DNA of 64,000 nt from Streptomyces griseofuscus (GCF_014673495.1 NZ_CP051006.1:2480001-2544000); one strand, 5' to 3'; shown: positions 8,153 to 17,610, counted from the stretch's first letter. Numbers and translations: made by a program. Notes: generated from the sequence alone by a model not told the origin.

Positions 8153-8632
8153 ACCCGGAACTTGCCTGCCTTTCCCGTACTTGATCGACATCGAGGTACT
8201 GACCGCACGAGATAGGGACGTATGCGCGAAACCATTAGTTCCGTTTCTGGGGATTGCGTGAACTTCGCCACGTTCATGATCCACAAATCCGGTTGCGCAC
8301 GGCTCGGACGCGCTCCTTGCCGGAAGTTGGGCGGCGCGCCAATCCACGTACGTGGCCCGAATGGAGTACTGTTGCGAGCCCTGGGTCCGGCCTCCCACCA
8401 GGGTGTCCGCGGCCACCAAGGACCGCCGGGAGGGGGCTAGTTGCACAGGGTGACGGACTTTGTCACTTAGCGTGGCGAACTGGTAACCGTGCCATAACGG
8501 CGTTCCAGGGCCCGTGCCCGACACGCCGGGCAACTCGGCAAGGTTGTGGCAGGCTGCACCCGGGCAGGCCACACTCGACTAGCGGAAGCAGCGACGCACG
8601 TGACGTCGGCAGGCACCACCCGGGAGGTCCCC
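8153..8632. other. Divergent intergenic region before sepH
   Basis: These 480 bases separate the membrane-protein gene (minus) and sepH (plus). I find no coding potential that beats the background. A hexamer pair TTGTCA (8460-8465) and TAACCG (8484-8489) with an 18-nt spacer is a possible vegetative promoter for sepH. A small inverted repeat GTGAC-N7-GTCAC overlaps its -35 element. Confidence 0.5.
8460..8489 (+). promoter_or_regulatory. Candidate sepH promoter
   Basis: TTGTCA and TAACCG separated by 18 nt approximate the principal-sigma consensus TTGAC-N17/18-TANNNT and would give a leader of about 135 nt before the sepH ATG. An inverted repeat GTGAC-N7-GTCAC ends inside the -35 hexamer. This is a pattern match only. 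Confidence 0.3.
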
Positions 8633-9676
8633 ATGCCCGAACTGCGTGTCGTGGCCGTCTCGAATGACGGCACACGGCTGGTGCTGAAAGCTGCCGACGC
8701 AACGGAGTACACGCTTCCGATCGACGAGCGGCTGCGCGCCGCCGTGCGCGGCGACCGGCCACGCCTCGGCCAGATCGAGATCGAGGTCGAGAGCCATCTG
8801 CGCCCCCGTGACATCCAGGCGCGGATACGAGCCGGTGCCACGGCGGAAGAGGTCGCACAGCTCGCGGGCATCCCCGTCGACCGGGTACGGCGCTTCGAGG
8901 GTCCGGTGCTGGCCGAACGCGCCTTCATGGCCGAGCGTGCCCGCAAGACCCCGGTCCGCCGCCCCGGTGAGAACTCGGGGCCGCTGCTCGGCGAGGCCGT
9001 CCAGGAACGGCTGTTGCTGCGGGGCGCCGAGAAGGACACCGTGCAGTGGGACTCCTGGCGCCGCGACGACGGCACCTGGGAGGTGCTGCTCGTCTACCGG
9101 GTCGCCGGTGAACCGCACTCGGCGAGCTGGACGTACGACCCGCCCCGGCGGCTGGTCCAGGCCGTGGACGACGAGGCGCGCTCGCTGATCGGCGAGTCCG
9201 ACGATCTCGCCGTACCGGAGCCGAGCTTCCCGTTCGTCCCGCGCATCGCCCGGCTGCCGCGCGAGCGTTCGATGGACCGTGCCCTCGACCGGCAGACCGA
9301 GCGGGAGCGGCCGAGCCTGCCCGCGCAGTCGTCCGAGCCCGCCGAGGAGACCACCGGCGAACGGGACTCGCTGACCAGCCTGTTGGAGGCGGTGCCCTCC
9401 TTCCGCGGCGACCTGGTGGTGCCCGAGCGCACCCCGGAGACCCCGGACGAGCCCGACGAGGAAGCCGCCGTGGAGGAGCCGCCGGCGCCCGCCGCCTCGG
9501 CCGGCTCGGCCTACGCGGACGTCCTCATGCCCCGCTCGGTCGGCAGTCACCGCGACCGGCTGACCGGCGCCACCGACCGCCAGGCCGAGGCCGACGGGGT
9601 CCGCCCCGGCCGCCGTGCCGCCGTGCCGAGCTGGGACGAGATCGTGTTCGGCACCCGGCGCAAGAAGCAGGAGTAG
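8633..9676 (+). CDS. sepH: SepH, cell-division regulator (DUF3071)
   Basis: A 347-residue protein whose N-terminal half matches the DUF3071/SepH domain. The ELRVVAVSNDGTRLVLK start and the helix-turn-helix-like stretch IRAGATAEEVAQLAGIPVDR (about residues 63-82) are characteristic. SepH is known to bind FtsZ and stimulate its assembly during Streptomyces septation. The C-terminal half (about 210-347) is acidic and proline-rich, probably disordered, and ends in a short conserved-looking block WDEIVFGTRRKKQE. ATG at 8633 has GGGAGG 5 nt upstream; an upstream in-frame start is not supported. It stands alone and is closed by a strong terminator. Confidence 0.92.
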   Translation: MPELRVVAVSNDGTRLVLKAADATEYTLPIDERLRAAVRGDRPRLGQIEIEVESHLRPRDIQARIRAGATAEEVAQLAGIPVDRVRRFEGPVLAERAFMAERARKTPVRRPGENSGPLLGEAVQERLLLRGAEKDTVQWDSWRRDDGTWEVLLVYRVAGEPHSASWTYDPPRRLVQAVDDEARSLIGESDDLAVPEPSFPFVPRIARLPRERSMDRALDRQTERERPSLPAQSSEPAEETTGERDSLTSLLEAVPSFRGDLVVPERTPETPDEPDEEAAVEEPPAPAASAGSAYADVLMPRSVGSHRDRLTGATDRQAEADGVRPGRRAAVPSWDEIVFGTRRKKQE

Positions 9677-9688
9677 ATCGTCGTACGA

Positions 9689-9732
9689 CGCCAAGAGGGG
9701 CGTAACACACAGGTGTTCCGCCCCTCTTGGCG
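9689..9732. terminator. Bidirectional terminator after sepH
   Basis: Two 14-nt arms (CGCCAAGAGGGGCG at 9689-9702 and its complement at 9719-9732) form a perfect stem, with a smaller AACAC/GTGTT stem inside the loop. It lies between convergent sepH and the rhodanese gene. Confidence 0.88.
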
Positions 9733-9744
9733 CTGCCGTGGCCG

Positions 9745-10596
9745 CTACTGCGGGTCGGCGCCCACCGCCACCGGGCGGGACGGGTCCGCGGACCACTCCG
9801 ACCACGAACCGACGTACAGGGCCGCCGGGATGCCCGCCACCGCGAGCGCCAGCACCTCATGGGCGCCGGACACGCCCGAGCCGCAGTAGACGCCCACCGG
9901 CGCGTCCGAGGAGACGCCGAGGGCCTTGAAGCGGTCCTTCAGCTCGACCGCGGGCAGGAACCGTCCGTCGGGGCCCACGTTCTCCGTCGTCGGCGCCGAG
10001 ACCGCGCCGGGGATGTGCCCGCCGACCCGGTCCACGGGCTCCACCTCGCCCCGGTACCGCTCCCCCGCGCGAGCGTCCAGCAGCACACCCGTACGGGCCA
10101 GTTCGGCGGCCCCGTCCGCGTCCAGCAGGCCCGCCGCGTCCGGCGCGGGCACGAAGTCGCCCCCGTCCGGGACGGACGCCCCGGTGGCCAACTCCCCCGT
10201 CCAGGACGGCAACCCGCCGTCGAGGACCCGCACGTCCGGGTGACCCGTCCAGCGCAGCATCCACCACGCGCGGGCGGCGGCCCAGCCCTGGCCGCCGTCG
10301 TACACGACGACCGGACGGCTCGCCGACACGCCCGCGCGGCGCATGGCGGCGCCGAACTCCGCGAGGTCCGGCAGCGGATGGCGGCCCTGCCCACCCGGGG
10401 CCCCGGCCAACTCCCGGTCCAGGTCGACGAAGGCCGCGCCGGGGATGTGCCCGGCCGCGTACTCGGCCCGGCCGTCGAAGGGCGGGGCGCCCGCCGCCTT
10501 CGCCAGGCTCAACTGCCAGCGCACGTCCAGCAGGACCGGCGGCGCCTCGCCGGCGAGCGCCTCGGCGAGTTCGGGTGCGGTGATGATGACTGTCAT
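9745..10596 (-). CDS. Tandem-rhodanese thiosulfate/3-mercaptopyruvate sulfurtransferase
   Basis: A 283-residue protein with two rhodanese domains, the usual length for SseA-like sulfurtransferases. The N-terminal domain (about 1-135, VLLDVRWQL) is catalytically inactive. The C-terminal domain has VLLDARAGERYRG and the active-site loop YCGSGVSGAHE, whose Cys carries the persulfide. The loop sequence CGSGVS is closer to mercaptopyruvate-type than to classic thiosulfate-type loops (CRKGVT), so donor preference is uncertain. ATG at 10596 was chosen because homology starts there; longer in-frame starts add an unlikely Arg/Pro leader. Monocistronic. Confidence 0.9.
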   Translation of the reverse strand: MTVIITAPELAEALAGEAPPVLLDVRWQLSLAKAAGAPPFDGRAEYAAGHIPGAAFVDLDRELAGAPGGQGRHPLPDLAEFGAAMRRAGVSASRPVVVYDGGQGWAAARAWWMLRWTGHPDVRVLDGGLPSWTGELATGASVPDGGDFVPAPDAAGLLDADGAAELARTGVLLDARAGERYRGEVEPVDRVGGHIPGAVSAPTTENVGPDGRFLPAVELKDRFKALGVSSDAPVGVYCGSGVSGAHEVLALAVAGIPAALYVGSWSEWSADPSRPVAVGADPQ

Positions 10597-10930
10597 GGCG
10601 CCATGCATACGCCAGGGGTGGCCGCGGCGTCCAGGTCCGGCTACTCTGCTCGGCCGGGCAGGCTCGATCACGAACCGTAGGGGATCGGGCACATGCCGTA
10701 CACCCGACCGACATCAGCCGGACCTCGTCAGGAAGCGGCGAAAGACGTCAGCCCAGGCATTCTTCCGGAAGACACCGCCGGACCGGCGGCGCGGCGACAC
10801 GACTGGGCCGCGCGACCGTGGAGGATGCGGACACACCGGTACGGGCGTACGCGCCGGCGCGTGCACACACCTGCCGGAGGAGCGGAAGCGACACGGCCAC
10901 CGCACAAGGCGGCCGGGGAGAGAGTGATCG
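10597..10930. other. Divergent intergenic region, rhodanese/VOC genes
   Basis: These 334 bases hold the two divergent promoters. I see no conserved palindrome, RNA motif or short gene with a convincing ribosome site. Confidence 0.5.
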
Positions 10931-11722
10931 ATGACCGAGGCACGGGAGTCGGCCGGTCCGCAGGCGCTGCGGGCGCCCGGCACACCCTGCTGGGTGAGTC
11001 TGATGGCGCACCGGCTCACCGCCACCGAGGAGTTCTACGGGGAGCTGTTCGGCTGGGAGTTCCGGCCGGGCCCGCAGCAGCTCGGCCCGTATGTGCGGGC
11101 GTTGCTCGACGGGCGCGAGGTGGCCGGCATGGGCCAGCTGCCGCCGGAGAACCGGCTGCCGATCGCCTGGACGCCCTATCTCGCCTCGGACGACGTGGAC
11201 CGCACGGCGGAGGCGGTACGGCTGTGCGGCGGCACGGTGGCGGTCGGCCCGCTGGACGCGGCCGAGGCCGGGCGGCTGGCCATCGCGGCGGATCCCTCGG
11301 GCGCGGTGTTCGGCATCTGGCAGGCGCCCGCGCATCTGGCCCCGGCGATCACCGGGGTGCCGGGCACGCCCGCGTGGAACGAGCTGATCACGTTTGAGAC
11401 GGAGAGCGTCGCCAAGTTCTACGCGAGCGTGTTCGGTTATGAGAGGGAGCCGGTGGTGTCCGCCGGGTTCGACTATGTGACCCTGTGCGTCGACGGGCGC
11501 CCGGTGGCCGGGGTGCACGGTGTGGGCCATGGGCTGCCCCGGGACCGGGGGCCGTACTGGGCGACGTACTTCGAGGTGGGCGACACCGCGGAGACGCTGC
11601 GTCAGGTGACGGGTCTCGGCGGCCGGATCGTGCGCCCGGCCCATGACAGTCCGCACGGGCGGGTGGCCACGGTGGCGGACCCGGAGGGCGCGGTGTTCTC
11701 GGTGGTCCAGGATCCACGCTGA
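10931..11722 (+). CDS. VOC-family protein, two glyoxalase-like domains
   Basis: A 263-residue tandem VOC (glyoxalase/bleomycin-resistance) protein, similar in layout to mycobacterial Cfp30B and Streptomyces hydroxylase-like proteins. Domain 1 (about 15-135) starts CWVSLMAHRLTATEEFYGEL and ends AVFGIWQAP. Domain 2 (about 140-262) starts WNELITFETESVAKFYASVF and ends AVFSVVQDPR. The conserved metal ligands of true glyoxalases are not obvious, so a catalytic role is uncertain. ATG at 10931 follows GGGGAGAGAG. It converges on the thymidine kinase gene 44 nt away. Confidence 0.8.
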   Translation: MTEARESAGPQALRAPGTPCWVSLMAHRLTATEEFYGELFGWEFRPGPQQLGPYVRALLDGREVAGMGQLPPENRLPIAWTPYLASDDVDRTAEAVRLCGGTVAVGPLDAAEAGRLAIAADPSGAVFGIWQAPAHLAPAITGVPGTPAWNELITFETESVAKFYASVFGYEREPVVSAGFDYVTLCVDGRPVAGVHGVGHGLPRDRGPYWATYFEVGDTAETLRQVTGLGGRIVRPAHDSPHGRVATVADPEGAVFSVVQDPR

Positions 11723-11766
11723 CGGCTCAATGCCGGCCGCGGGCAGCGGGCGGGCTCCCGGTGGGC

Positions 11767-12417
11767 TCAGGAGGACGAGACGGGCAGCACGTCCGGGGAG
11801 AGGGCCGCCGCGCGGGCCGTCGCGGCGGTCATCCGGCGCCGGTGGTGGCGGCGGCACAGCACCTCGTAACCGATTTCGCCCGCCGCCTGGTTGACGTCCC
11901 CGACGACGACCTGGGCGCCCTCGACGACCATCTCGCCGCCGACCGTACGGGCGTTGTGCGTGGCGCGGGCGCCGCACCAGCACAGCGCCTCCACCTGGAG
12001 CACCTCGACACGGTCGGCCAGCTCCACGAGCCGCTGGGAGCCGGGGAAGAGCTTGGAGCGGAAGTCGGTGGTGATGCCGAAGGCGAAGACGTCCACGCCG
12101 AGGTCGTCCACCACGCGGGCCAGCTGGTCGATCTGCACGGGCGCGAGGAACTGCGCCTCGTCCGCGATCACATAGTCGATCCGGCCGCCCTGCGAGAGGT
12201 GGTCCACGACGTACACATAGAGGTCCTGGGCGTCGGCGACCTCCACCGCGTCGGTGACCAGGCCGAGGCGCGAGGACAGCTTGCCCGCGCCCGCGCGGTC
12301 GTTACGGGTGAATATCATCCCGGCCAGACCGCGCGCGGAGCGGTTGTGCTCGATCTGTAGAGCCAGCGTCGACTTCCCGCAGTCCATCGTTCCGGAGAAG
12401 AACACCAGCTCGGGCAT
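11767..12417 (-). CDS. tdk: Thymidine kinase
   Basis: Phosphorylates thymidine in pyrimidine salvage. The 216-residue type II enzyme shows the P-loop GTMDCGKST (9-17), the DEAQF lid/catalytic motif (near residue 87), and a C-terminal zinc site made by CWCG and CRRHH. ATG at 12417 has an AAAGGTG ribosome site. It lies 53 nt downstream of the phosphodiesterase gene and may be cotranscribed with it. Length is normal for the family. Confidence 0.93.
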   Translation of the reverse strand: MPELVFFSGTMDCGKSTLALQIEHNRSARGLAGMIFTRNDRAGAGKLSSRLGLVTDAVEVADAQDLYVYVVDHLSQGGRIDYVIADEAQFLAPVQIDQLARVVDDLGVDVFAFGITTDFRSKLFPGSQRLVELADRVEVLQVEALCWCGARATHNARTVGGEMVVEGAQVVVGDVNQAAGEIGYEVLCRRHHRRRMTAATARAAALSPDVLPVSSS

Positions 12418-12470
12418 GAGAAGTTGAGCACCTTTCGGCGGAGGGGGCGGAACAGCGGACGGGGCGGCGG

Positions 12471-13661
12471 TCAGGAGCGTACTTCGAGCAGCGGGACCAG
12501 CTGCTCCACGGGAGTCATCGAACCGTGGTTGCCCACCAGCGCGGACTCCTTGGGCTCCCGCTCGGAGGCGATGATCAGGACGTCGTCGGACGCGGCCGCG
12601 ATCACATCGCCGAGCCGGGCGTACACCCGTTCGTCCACGTGCGGCCCGAACCAGCCGGCCTCGATCGCCTCGTCGCGTGAGGCCACCCAGAACTGCTCGC
12701 CGAGCACCTCGCGCCAGCAGGTCAGTACGTCGCTCGCGGCGCCCGGCACCGCGTACACATGGCGGGCCCGGCCCTCGCCGCCGAGCAGGGCGACCCCGGC
12801 GCTCAGTTCCCAGTCCGTGTCGAAGTCGAAGCGGTGCTCCTCGTCGAACGGCACGTCGATCATGCCGTGGTCGGCGGTGACATAGAGCGCGCTGCGCGGG
12901 GGCAGTTGCTCGGCGAGGCGCTGGGCGAGCCGGTCGACGTACATCAGCTGGCCGCGCCAGGTGTCGGAGGCGACGCCGTAGCGGTGGCCCGCGCCGTCGA
13001 GTTCGGCGTAGTACGTGTACACCAGCGAGCGGTCCCCGGCGGCCAGTTGCGCGGCCGCGAGGTCCATCCGCTCCTCACCGGACAGCCTGCCGTGGAAGCT
13101 GCCGCCGCTGAGCGCGACCTTGGTGAGCGGGGTGTGCTGAAACGTGGGCGAGGAGACCTGCGCGGCGTGCACCCCGGCGTCATGGGCCAGCTGGAAGACG
13201 GTGGGGTACGGCTGCCAGCGGCGCGGGTCGGTGTACGGCTGCCAGCGGAGCTGGTTCATCAGCGCGCCGGTGGCCGGGTCGCGGACCGTGTAGCCGGGCA
13301 GGCCGTGCGCGCCGGGGGGCAGGCCGGTGCCGACGGAGGCGAGGGAGGCCGCGGTGGTCGCCGGGTAGCCCGCGGTGAGCGGCCGCCCGGTGCCGCCGCG
13401 CGAGCTGCCGAGCAGCGAGTTGAGGAAGGGCGCCTCGTCCGGGTGGGCGCGCAGCTGCTCCCAGCCGAGGCCGTCGACCAGGAAGACACAGGCGCGGTCG
13501 ACCGGGGCCAGCTCGGTGATCCCGGCGGTCATGCCGGGCACGCCCATGCCGGCGGCGAGCGTGGGGAGCAGGTCGGCGAGGGAGCCGGTGCCGTACTCGG
13601 GCAGCGGGGCGGTGGCCAGGGCGAGGGGCTCCGGGTGGTCCCAGGCGGAGAGCTGGGACAT
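12471..13661 (-). CDS. Alkaline-phosphatase-superfamily nucleotide pyrophosphatase/phosphodiesterase
   Basis: A 396-residue cytoplasmic enzyme of the type I phosphodiesterase/nucleotide pyrophosphatase family. Metal and nucleophile signatures are CVFLVDGLGWEQL (first Asp), YPATTAASLASVGTGLPPG (nucleophile Thr region), YYAELDGAGHRYG (Asp/His) and VTADHGMIDVP (Asp-His). No signal peptide is present. Its ATG overlaps the TGA of the upstream DUF5998 gene by one base, so the two are translationally coupled. The natural substrate is unknown. Confidence 0.85.
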   Translation of the reverse strand: MSQLSAWDHPEPLALATAPLPEYGTGSLADLLPTLAAGMGVPGMTAGITELAPVDRACVFLVDGLGWEQLRAHPDEAPFLNSLLGSSRGGTGRPLTAGYPATTAASLASVGTGLPPGAHGLPGYTVRDPATGALMNQLRWQPYTDPRRWQPYPTVFQLAHDAGVHAAQVSSPTFQHTPLTKVALSGGSFHGRLSGEERMDLAAAQLAAGDRSLVYTYYAELDGAGHRYGVASDTWRGQLMYVDRLAQRLAEQLPPRSALYVTADHGMIDVPFDEEHRFDFDTDWELSAGVALLGGEGRARHVYAVPGAASDVLTCWREVLGEQFWVASRDEAIEAGWFGPHVDERVYARLGDVIAAASDDVLIIASEREPKESALVGNHGSMTPVEQLVPLLEVRS

Positions 13662-14248
13662 CAGTGGTCGAGGTCCGCGGTCGCCTCGGAGAGGGCCTGC
13701 GCGAAGGTGAGCGCCTCGCGCACCGTCTCGGGGCCGTCCCCGGCCTCGCTGACGCGCAGGCTGAGGTCGTCCGCCGTGGAGTTGCCCGTGTAGCCGTGGT
13801 CGGCGTCGCAGTTGGGGTCACCGCAGGCGGCGGGCTCCAGGTCGATACGGCTGACCGCGCCCCAGCCGATGGTGAGCACGACCTCGCGGGGCAGGGTGCC
13901 CGGGGTGTACTGCTCGGGGTTGGCGACCACCCGGCTGACCACCACGGACGAGATCCGGCCGAGCTTCACCGACTCGGTGGAGGTGGTGGCGTACGGCGTC
14001 GGGGAGGTGCTGTCGGCGGCCTGCTCGTCGGTGTGGCTGACGATGAAGCGCTGGCCGGTGAGGACCAGGACGGTCACATGGCGGCGCACCTCGTTCTGGT
14101 CGAACGTGGTCTCCTGGTGGACCAGGTACGACCGGATGGGCTCGCCGCCCACGGCAGCCTCCACCGCCTCGGCCACGAGGGCCGGGTAGTAGCCGCTGCG
14201 CTCGATCGCCGCTCGCAGCCCCTGGGTCGTCGTACTGGTCTTGGCCAT
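13661..14248 (-). CDS. DUF5998 family conserved protein
   Basis: A 195-residue conserved actinobacterial protein of unknown function, recognised by its layout and position. An N-terminal helical part (TTQGLRAAIERSGYYPALV) is followed by a beta-rich part with VLVLTGQRFIVSHTDEQ and VVLTIGWGAVSRIDLEPA. A possible metal site, CGDPNCDADHGYTG, lies near residue 150. I prefer the ATG at 14248, with AGGA 9 nt upstream; the in-frame ATG at 14257 would add three residues. Coupled to the phosphodiesterase gene by a one-base overlap. Confidence 0.75.
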   Translation of the reverse strand: MAKTSTTTQGLRAAIERSGYYPALVAEAVEAAVGGEPIRSYLVHQETTFDQNEVRRHVTVLVLTGQRFIVSHTDEQAADSTSPTPYATTSTESVKLGRISSVVVSRVVANPEQYTPGTLPREVVLTIGWGAVSRIDLEPAACGDPNCDADHGYTGNSTADDLSLRVSEAGDGPETVREALTFAQALSEATADLDH

Positions 14249-14258
14249 GGCGTCCATC

Positions 14259-14711
14259 CTAGTCCGTGGACAGGGGCACTCCGGGCCAACGGGGCGGGCC
14301 GCCGGCGGTGGCTCCGGGCGCGTCAGGGGCGCCGGAACCGGGCGTCCGCGGGTCCGGCGGCCGCGTGTTCCTCGGGACCTGCCCGTGTCTGATCTCCACC
14401 CGCTCGGCGGCGATCAGACAGGACACGGGTTCAGATCCACCGGCGTCCGCCTCGAACGCGACCAGGACGGGCGGCCGCTCCCCGAGGCTTTGGGCCAGGC
14501 GCTCGGCCTCCTCGGCGGCCGGCGCGCGGAAGACCGGGTCCTGGAAGGCGGGCGGGCAGGACACCAGGGCGGGTGCGACGAAGACCACTTCCAGGGCGTG
14601 GTGGTGCGTGAGGTCGTGATCGGCGGCCAGCCGCAGTGCCCCCGCGTCCCAGCCGGTCACCTCCCAATCCCACCAGCTGCCCTCGGGGAGCCGCTGCCCG
14701 GCGATCTCCAT
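14259..14711 (-). CDS. Conserved hypothetical protein, 150 residues
   Basis: Not recognised. The N-terminal two-thirds looks folded (WWDWEVTGWDAGALRLAADH, then HHALEVVFVAPALVSCP) and the last 35 residues are Pro/Gly-rich and probably disordered. No signal or membrane segment is present. It starts 10 nt after the stop of the acetyltransferase gene and ends just before the DUF5998 gene, so it sits inside one minus-strand operon-like run. Confidence 0.65.
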   Translation of the reverse strand: MEIAGQRLPEGSWWDWEVTGWDAGALRLAADHDLTHHHALEVVFVAPALVSCPPAFQDPVFRAPAAEEAERLAQSLGERPPVLVAFEADAGGSEPVSCLIAAERVEIRHGQVPRNTRPPDPRTPGSGAPDAPGATAGGPPRWPGVPLSTD

Positions 14712-14721
14712 CGGGCGCCGC

Positions 14722-17610
14722 TCAGTAGGCCGGCATGGTGCGCGGGCCGTGGTCGTCGCGGGCGGGCGGGGGCGCGAGGCGGACGGTGGCGCCGAGGACG
14801 TTCGCGCCGTGCGGGGCCACGACGACGGGCTCCAGGGTGACGGCGACCACCTCGGGGTGGTCGTCGACCAGACGGGATACCCGCAGCAGCAGTTCCTCCA
14901 GGGCGGGGGTGTCGACGGGGGTGGAGCCGCGCCAGCCGAACAGCAGGGGCGCGGTGCGGATCGCGCGCACCAGGGAGGTCGCCTCCCGGTCGGTGACCGG
15001 GATCAGCCGGTGCGCCGTGTCGTCCAGCAGCTGGGAGGCCGCGCCGGCGAGACCGAAGGACAGCACGGCTCCGGCCGCCGGGTCGATCACGGTCCGTACG
15101 ACGGTGTCGACGCCCCGGGGTGCCATCCCCTGCACCACCGGGCGCAGCTCCTCCGGCTTGCCGAACAGCTCGCTCAACTCCGTGTACGCCCGGCGCAGTT
15201 GCTCCTCGTCCGCCAGGTCGAGGCGGACGCCGCCCAGGTCGGCGCGGTGCCGCAGGTGCGGGGCGGTCGCCTTCAGGGCCACCGGGTAGCCCAGGGTGCG
15301 GGCGGCCGCCACGGCGTCGTCGGGGGTGGGCGCGGGGAGCGCGCGGCGCACCCGGATGCCGTACTTCGCGAGCAGCTCGCAGGTCTGCGCGTCCGAGATC
15401 GTGAGCCCCTCCCCGCGCTCCAGCAGCTCCCCGATCAGCCGCGCGGCCCCCTTCTCGTCGATGTCCTCGTACTCCGGCACCCTTCCGGGCTCGGCCGCCT
15501 CCCGCCGCCACTGCCCGTACCGCACCGCTTCGGCGAGCGCGCGTACGGCACGTTCGGCGGCGGGGTAGGCGGGGATGAGGCGGGGGGCTTCCGAGGCAGG
15601 CGCCCGGTCCGCCGCCGCGGTGGGCGGACGTTCCGCAGGGCGGAGCGGGTGGGCACCGTCACCGGCGCCGCCACCAGCGCCGGGCGTCTTTTCGGGGCCG
15701 GGTGCCCTCTCGGCACCGGCTGCCCGCACCGCGGCCGGTGCCGTACTCGCCGCCGCCGACAACGCCTCAGCCAGCCCGCCCAACTCCACATGCACCACCA
15801 GCACCGGCTTGCCCGGTACCCCTGCGGCTGCCGACCGCAGGGCCTCGGCCAGCTCCGCGTCCCCCGGTGACGCCTCGCCGATCGCGGGTATCGCCGTCAC
15901 CACGACGGAGTCGTTCGTGTCGTCGGCCAGCGCGGCGCTCAGCGCCCGGTGGAAGTCCTCCGGCGTGGCACCGGTCGTCAGATCGAGCGGGCGCGCCGGC
16001 CGCAGCCCCTCGGCCAGGCACCGGTCGTACGTCAGCACGCCCAGCGACTCGGAGTTCCCGAGGATCGCCACCCGGGGTCCGGCGGGCAGCGGCTGCCGGG
16101 CGAGCAGCAGCCCGGCGTCGACCAGTTCCGTGATGGTGTCGACCCGGATCACCCCGGCCTGGCGCAGCAGCGCGGAGACGGTCGCGTGCGGCAGCCGCGT
16201 GGCGCGCACCGCGTGTCCCTGCGGGGCCGTGCCGGTGCCCTGCACCACGACCAGCGGCTTGGCCGCCGCCGTCCGCCGGGCGAGCCGGGTGAACTTGCGC
16301 GGGTTGCCGATGGTCTCCAGGTACATGAGGACGACGTCGGTGTCCGGGTCCTCGTACCAGTACTGGAGGACATCGTTGCCGGACACGTCCGCCCGGTTGC
16401 CCGCGGAGACGAACGTGGAGACGCCGGTGGTCCCGGTGACCCCGCCGCCGCGCCGGTGCAGCCGGGACAGCAGCGCGATGCCGATGGCGCCGGACTGGGC
16501 GAACATGCCGATGCGGCCGGGGCGCGGCATCTCGGGGGCGAGGGAGGCGTTCAGCCGTACGTCCGCGGCGGTGTTGATGACGCCGAACGCGTTGGGCCCG
16601 ATGATCCGCATGCCGTAGGCGCGCGCCTTCTGCACCAGCGCCCGCTGCCGCTCCTTGCCCTCGGGGCCGCTCTCGGCGTACCCGGCGCTGAGCACGACGA
16701 GCCCCTGGACGCCGTGTTCCCCGCACTCGGCGACCACCGCGGGCACGTACTCGGCCGGTACGGCGACGACGGCGAGGTCCACCGGTCCTTCGACGTCCCG
16801 CACACAGCGGTACGCGGCCACCCCGTCGACCTCGGTCAGGTCCTCGGGGAACGCCTTGTTCACGGCGTACAGCGGGCCCTCGTACCCGGCGTCGCGGATG
16901 TTGGCGAGGACGCTGCGGCCGACCCCGCCGGGCGCGCGGCCGACGCCGATGACAGCGACGGAGCCGGGCGCGAGCAGCCGCTGCACCGAGCGTGCCTCGG
17001 CGCGCTGCTCGCGCGCGTACTGCACGGCGAGGGCGCGGTCCGTGGGTTCGAGATCCAGTTCCAGGCGTACGACGCCGTCCTCGAAGCTGCGCTTCTGGGT
17101 GTACCCGGCGTCCGTGAACACCTTGATCATCTTGTTGTTGGCGGGCAGTACCTCGGCGGCGAAGCGGCGGATGCCCCGCTCCCGGGCGACGGCCGCGATG
17201 TGCTCGAGGAGGGCGGAGGCGACTCCCCTGCCCTGGTGGGCGTCCTGTACCAAGAAGGCGACTTCCGCCTCGTCGGCGGGTCCGGACGCGGGCGCGCCGC
17301 CGGCCCCGATGCGGTCGTAGCGCACGGTCGCGATGAACTCGCCGCCCACGGTGGCCGCGAGGCCCACCCGGTCCACGAAGTCGTGGTGCGTGAAGCGGTG
17401 GACGTCCTTGGCGGAGAGCCGGGGGTAAGGGGCAAAGAAACGGTAGTACTTGGACTCGTCCGAGACCTGCTCGTAGAAGTGGACCAGGCGGTCGGCGTCG
17501 TCGACGGTGATGGGCCGGATGCGGGCGGTCCCTCCGTCCCGCAGCACCACGTCCGCCTCCCAGTGCGCGGGATACTCGTACCGGCTCCGCGGTTCCGCCG
17601 AGGTTCGCAT
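14722..17610 (-). CDS. patA: Protein lysine acetyltransferase: GNAT + NDP-forming acyl-CoA synthetase (PatA-like)
   Basis: A 962-residue enzyme. An N-terminal GNAT domain (about 20-175, acetyl-CoA loop around QDAHQGRGVASALLEHI) is followed by a CoA-binding domain (VAVIGVGRAPGGVGRSVLAN), a succinyl-CoA-ligase-like domain (FAQSGAIGIALLSRL) and a C-terminal ATP-grasp domain (VALKATAPHLRHRADLGG). This order, GNAT first, is the one described for S. lividans PatA, which acetylates acetoacetyl-CoA synthetase, and is reversed relative to Salmonella Pat. A low-complexity Ala/Pro linker lies near residues 625-680. I chose ATG 17610; the in-frame TTG at 17640 adds 10 residues. It diverges from ptsH, and the 145-bp gap contains a DasR site. 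Confidence 0.85.
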   Translation of the reverse strand: MRTSAEPRSRYEYPAHWEADVVLRDGGTARIRPITVDDADRLVHFYEQVSDESKYYRFFAPYPRLSAKDVHRFTHHDFVDRVGLAATVGGEFIATVRYDRIGAGGAPASGPADEAEVAFLVQDAHQGRGVASALLEHIAAVARERGIRRFAAEVLPANNKMIKVFTDAGYTQKRSFEDGVVRLELDLEPTDRALAVQYAREQRAEARSVQRLLAPGSVAVIGVGRAPGGVGRSVLANIRDAGYEGPLYAVNKAFPEDLTEVDGVAAYRCVRDVEGPVDLAVVAVPAEYVPAVVAECGEHGVQGLVVLSAGYAESGPEGKERQRALVQKARAYGMRIIGPNAFGVINTAADVRLNASLAPEMPRPGRIGMFAQSGAIGIALLSRLHRRGGGVTGTTGVSTFVSAGNRADVSGNDVLQYWYEDPDTDVVLMYLETIGNPRKFTRLARRTAAAKPLVVVQGTGTAPQGHAVRATRLPHATVSALLRQAGVIRVDTITELVDAGLLLARQPLPAGPRVAILGNSESLGVLTYDRCLAEGLRPARPLDLTTGATPEDFHRALSAALADDTNDSVVVTAIPAIGEASPGDAELAEALRSAAAGVPGKPVLVVHVELGGLAEALSAAASTAPAAVRAAGAERAPGPEKTPGAGGGAGDGAHPLRPAERPPTAAADRAPASEAPRLIPAYPAAERAVRALAEAVRYGQWRREAAEPGRVPEYEDIDEKGAARLIGELLERGEGLTISDAQTCELLAKYGIRVRRALPAPTPDDAVAAARTLGYPVALKATAPHLRHRADLGGVRLDLADEEQLRRAYTELSELFGKPEELRPVVQGMAPRGVDTVVRTVIDPAAGAVLSFGLAGAASQLLDDTAHRLIPVTDREATSLVRAIRTAPLLFGWRGSTPVDTPALEELLLRVSRLVDDHPEVVAVTLEPVVVAPHGANVLGATVRLAPPPARDDHGPRTMPAY

